From: Candidatus Accumulibacter appositus
GTDB taxonomy: Bacteria; Pseudomonadota; Gammaproteobacteria; Burkholderiales; Rhodocyclaceae
Assembly: GCA_000585055.1 (NCBI GenBank)
Contig: JEMX01000018.1
Coordinates: 206-49,581 of the forward strand
DNA length: 49,376 nucleotides
Reading direction: 5' to 3'
The notes under the pieces were generated by a model. The model made no database searches and had not been told where the DNA came from. It was given only the letters and a program-made list of their open reading frames with translations. This document shows, piece by piece, positions 46,969-49,376 of the stretch; position 1 is the stretch's first letter; the number at the start of each line of letters is the position of its first letter. Position numbers and translations under genes: made by a program.

Positions 46969-48401
46969 TGCTGTCCCTTGCCGGTCGTCTGGCCGGTCGC
47001 TCGGCGGTCCTGACGCGGCTGGCGGGGCGTCTGGTTGCGCACGAGCTGCGGCACCTCAAAGGCAAACCGGTCGAGCGTCAGTTGCTGGTCTACGAGCTGC
47101 CTGAGACGCAACTGGCGCTGGCCAACGATCTGCGCGTCGTCGACACCCTGCTCAGTGATCGGGCGGGAACTTTCCCCAAGGCGGCGGCGCTCGAGCGCCT
47201 GCTGCGGCCCTTGGTCGGCGGCGGGGTTTTCGGCCAGCCTGGCGGCGACGCTGTCAAGCAGGCGCGGCGCGTTTTTCTGCGCGCGCTGGCGCGCGTCCCC
47301 GAGCAGCGGGTGACGGGCGTGGCGCGCGAGCTGACGCGCACCTATCTGGCCGACTGGCAGCGGCGAGGCCAGCCGGTGGCCATTCCCAGCGAGCTGTCGC
47401 GGCTGACCATCGACATCGTCAGCGAAGCGACCCTGGGCGGGCGTTTCACCGCCGCGGAGGGGCAGCGCTTCGTCGAGCTGTTCTTTGCCTACCACCAGCG
47501 CGCCAATCCGGTGCTGCTGCTGCTCGGCGGTCAGGCTCCGGCCGTGCAGCAGGCACTGGTCGAAGGCATGGGCCTGGCGGCGATTGGCGCCGAGATGCGC
47601 GCGCTGATCCGCCAGCGCTTCCTGCTGCCATTACTGGAAGAGCGGCCGTCGGCCGAGGGTGCGCCGTTCGCTGCCGCTTTGCTCGAAGCCGCAGCGGTCG
47701 GGTTGGGCGCAGAGTGCTCGCTGGCCAAAGATGAGGCGCGCCAGACGGCGATGCTCGACGAGATTGCAGTGATGCTTCTCGCCGGTCACGAGACGACCGC
47801 CTCGGTGCTCAGCTGGCTGCTCTGGGAACTGGCCGACGCGCCGCAGGAACAGGATGCCGCCGCGCGAGTGATCGCCGCGGCAAGCGGCGGCGAGGAACTG
47901 CAAGCCGACGCCGATATCGACAGGCAGCAGGCCGCTGCTGGCGCCGATAAAGCCGTTGCCAGGCAGTTGGGCGCGCTGACCCATGAAGCATTGCGGCTTT
48001 ATCCGCCGATTGCCTTCCTGTTGCGCGAAACGACCGAGGCGGTGAGCTTTCGCGAACGACCGATCTGCGCCGGCGGCTTCGTGGTCGTTTCGCCGTGGAC
48101 CATCCAACGCCATCGTGCGCTGTGGCCCGAGCCCGATCGCTTCGATCCGGGGCGCTGGCTGGCCAGCGAGCCGCCGGCGGCGAGTGCCGAGCGCCTGGCG
48201 ATGATTCCTTTCGGTTACGGCCCGCGCGTCTGTCCGGGCAAACGTTTTGCCGAGCTTGAGATGCAGGCCATCCTCTCGGAGCTGCTCGGCAGCCGTCAAC
48301 TCGCACGCAGTCGCGGGCGGGCGCCCAATCCGCTCGGCACGCTGACTTCGCGGCCGGACTACGATTTCCGGCTGCAGATCACGCCGCGCGGCGTCGGCTG
48401 A
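46959..48401 (+). CDS. Cytochrome P450
   Basis: This 480-residue protein carries the full P450 signature: oxygen-activation helix LLAGHETTASVLSW, K-helix LTHEALRLYPPIAF (E-x-x-R) and haem-binding loop FGYGPRVCPGKRFAELE with the cysteine ligand. It is most like the broad bacterial CYP102/4-type class that lacks an attached reductase. The start is either 46959, overlapping the glycosyltransferase stop, or 46968 at TGATG; neither has a clear Shine-Dalgarno, so coupling is likely. With the glycosyltransferase before and methyltransferase after, it probably oxidises a lipid or secondary metabolite (inference). Its ferredoxin partner is not nearby; the ferredoxin at 36337 is of a different type. 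Confidence 0.93.
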   Translation: MGLMLSLAGRLAGRSAVLTRLAGRLVAHELRHLKGKPVERQLLVYELPETQLALANDLRVVDTLLSDRAGTFPKAAALERLLRPLVGGGVFGQPGGDAVKQARRVFLRALARVPEQRVTGVARELTRTYLADWQRRGQPVAIPSELSRLTIDIVSEATLGGRFTAAEGQRFVELFFAYHQRANPVLLLLGGQAPAVQQALVEGMGLAAIGAEMRALIRQRFLLPLLEERPSAEGAPFAAALLEAAAVGLGAECSLAKDEARQTAMLDEIAVMLLAGHETTASVLSWLLWELADAPQEQDAAARVIAAASGGEELQADADIDRQQAAAGADKAVARQLGALTHEALRLYPPIAFLLRETTEAVSFRERPICAGGFVVVSPWTIQRHRALWPEPDRFDPGRWLASEPPAASAERLAMIPFGYGPRVCPGKRFAELEMQAILSELLGSRQLARSRGRAPNPLGTLTSRPDYDFRLQITPRGVG

Positions 48402-48410
48402 GCTGCGCGC

Positions 48411-49367
48411 ATGCCGCTTTCGTCGACACTTCCCCCTTGTCCGATTACCGGGCGGCCTGCGCGCCGTCGCGTGCATGGCGTGTCGACGCGGGTGCTGTTG
48501 GCCATGTGGCGTGCGGCCGGCGCTGGTGACCTGAGCCACCTTTTTCCCGAGGCACCGCAGGTGGTGCTCTACGAGTCGGATACCGGGCTGTACTTCTTTG
48601 CACCCGTGCTTGCCGGCGACGCGGATTTCTACCGGCGTTTCTACGCCAGTCACGCCGCACATGCGGCGCTCAGCGCACATTCCGAGGTGCGGCGCGAGTT
48701 CGTCCATGCAGCCCGCCACATTGCCGCCGGGTCGCGGGTGCTCGACGTCGGTTGTGGCAGTGGCGCTTTCCGCGAACACCTGCCGCAGGGCACGTATCGC
48801 GGACTCGATCCCTTTGCCGAAGCCGGGGCGGCAGGCGACGTGATCCGCCAGAGCTTGCCCGAGCATGTCGAAGAAGCGCGTGGGCGCTACGACGTGGTGA
48901 CCGCTTTTCAGGTCATCGAACACGTCGTCGATCCGCTCGGCTTTGCTCGCCAGCTGCTCTCCCTGCTGCGTCCAGGCGGCACGCTTATCGTCTGCGCGCC
49001 GCTGCACCCCTCGCCACTGACCGAGATTCCCAATTTCCTGATCAACGCGCCGCCGCACCATCTCAGTTGGTGGACGGCAGGCGCTTGCCAGGCCCTCGCC
49101 GAGGCCATTGGGGTGGAGCCGGTCGAGATCGTCGAGATTCCGGCGTCGTCCCATGACTCCGAGGCCATGGTGTACTGGATGCACCGTTTTTCTCTACTGC
49201 GCGCGCGTCCCGGCCTGGGCGAACGCTATTTCGCGCATCGCTGGCGGTGGCACCTGAATCTGGTCGTCAGCTATCTGCTTGCCCGTCTGGCGACGCCTTT
49301 GCTGCCCTTACCAAAGGGTGGACGGCCGTGCTCCGTGATGTTGGTGGCGCGTTCGCGGCGGGCCTAG
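48411..49367 (+). CDS. Class I SAM-dependent methyltransferase
   Basis: This 318-residue protein has a Rossmann methyltransferase core: SRVLDVGCGSGAFREHL is motif I (residues ~100-117), GTYRGLDPFAEAG the next strand, and YDVVTAFQVIEHVVDPLGFA then LLRPGGTLIVCAPLHPS are motifs II and III. The N-terminal 80 residues include CPITGRP, where related proteins usually carry a zinc-binding cysteine cluster; here it is poor in cysteine. It follows the P450 gene by nine bases on the same strand. It resembles UbiG/COQ5-like and sugar O-methyltransferases. The target is unknown but probably is the product of the neighbouring P450 and glycosyltransferase. The stop lies nine bases before the window end. Confidence 0.9.
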   Translation: MPLSSTLPPCPITGRPARRRVHGVSTRVLLAMWRAAGAGDLSHLFPEAPQVVLYESDTGLYFFAPVLAGDADFYRRFYASHAAHAALSAHSEVRREFVHAARHIAAGSRVLDVGCGSGAFREHLPQGTYRGLDPFAEAGAAGDVIRQSLPEHVEEARGRYDVVTAFQVIEHVVDPLGFARQLLSLLRPGGTLIVCAPLHPSPLTEIPNFLINAPPHHLSWWTAGACQALAEAIGVEPVEIVEIPASSHDSEAMVYWMHRFSLLRARPGLGERYFAHRWRWHLNLVVSYLLARLATPLLPLPKGGRPCSVMLVARSRRA

Positions 49368-49376
49368 CCGCGCGCC

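Overview
The window is about 49 kb of GC-rich DNA with the codon habits, gene families and small marker proteins of a betaproteobacterium. A 60-residue lysine/arginine/glutamate-rich protein at 45428, a decayed PEP-CTERM protein at 33088, a large exopolysaccharide synthase and a WD40/STAND protein together suggest Rhodocyclales or 'Candidatus Accumulibacter'-like bacteria. That placement is inference from gene content only. No rRNA, tRNA, CRISPR array or intact insertion sequence was seen.

Left part (1-4 kb): an iron-dependent hydroxyacid-oxoacid transhydrogenase, a flavin-binding PPOX-family protein and a GNAT acetyltransferase sit among decayed genes: a LysR regulator fragment, a truncated carboxymuconolactone-decarboxylase-like gene and a LysE exporter fragment.

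Accessory island (about 4.6-22.2 kb): several patches are more AT-rich than the flanks. It holds (a) a small membrane protein followed by a zinc metallopeptidase with leucine-rich-like C-terminal repeats; (b) a WYL-regulator remnant followed by an overlapping pair of large proteins, a PD-(D/E)XK nuclease and a UvrD-type helicase-nuclease (an AddB/AddA-like machine without Fe-S cysteines); (c) an unknown 201-residue protein and a Vsr/DUF559-like nuclease with a zinc knuckle; (d) a cytosolic 5'-nucleotidase and a Nudix hydrolase; and (e) a minus-strand four-gene operon: tandem-AAA+ ATPase, a dual-specificity-phosphatase-like protein that has lost both its catalytic Cys and its P-loop Arg, a WYL regulator, and a protein of unknown family. 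Operon (e) is the best candidate here for an undescribed system.

Middle (22.6-39.2 kb): mostly chromosomal functions. These are a TetR regulator with a 2,4-dienoyl-CoA reductase-like enzyme, an LTA-synthase-like membrane phosphotransferase preceded by an octamer tandem repeat, a cytochrome b561-like protein, a single-chain GH18-deacetylase-GT2 polysaccharide synthase, a minus-strand run of ferredoxin, alpha/beta hydrolase, cutA and dsbD, a DnaJ-like chaperone and a VanZ-family protein.

Right part (39.3-49.4 kb): a translationally coupled minus-strand pair encodes a three-module TIR-like protein and a STAND NTPase with 16 WD40 units, which looks like an NLR-type immune sensor/effector pair. 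Divergent from it are the small charged protein and a GT21-like glycosyltransferase, cytochrome P450 and SAM methyltransferase set that resembles a lipid or secondary-metabolite tailoring operon.
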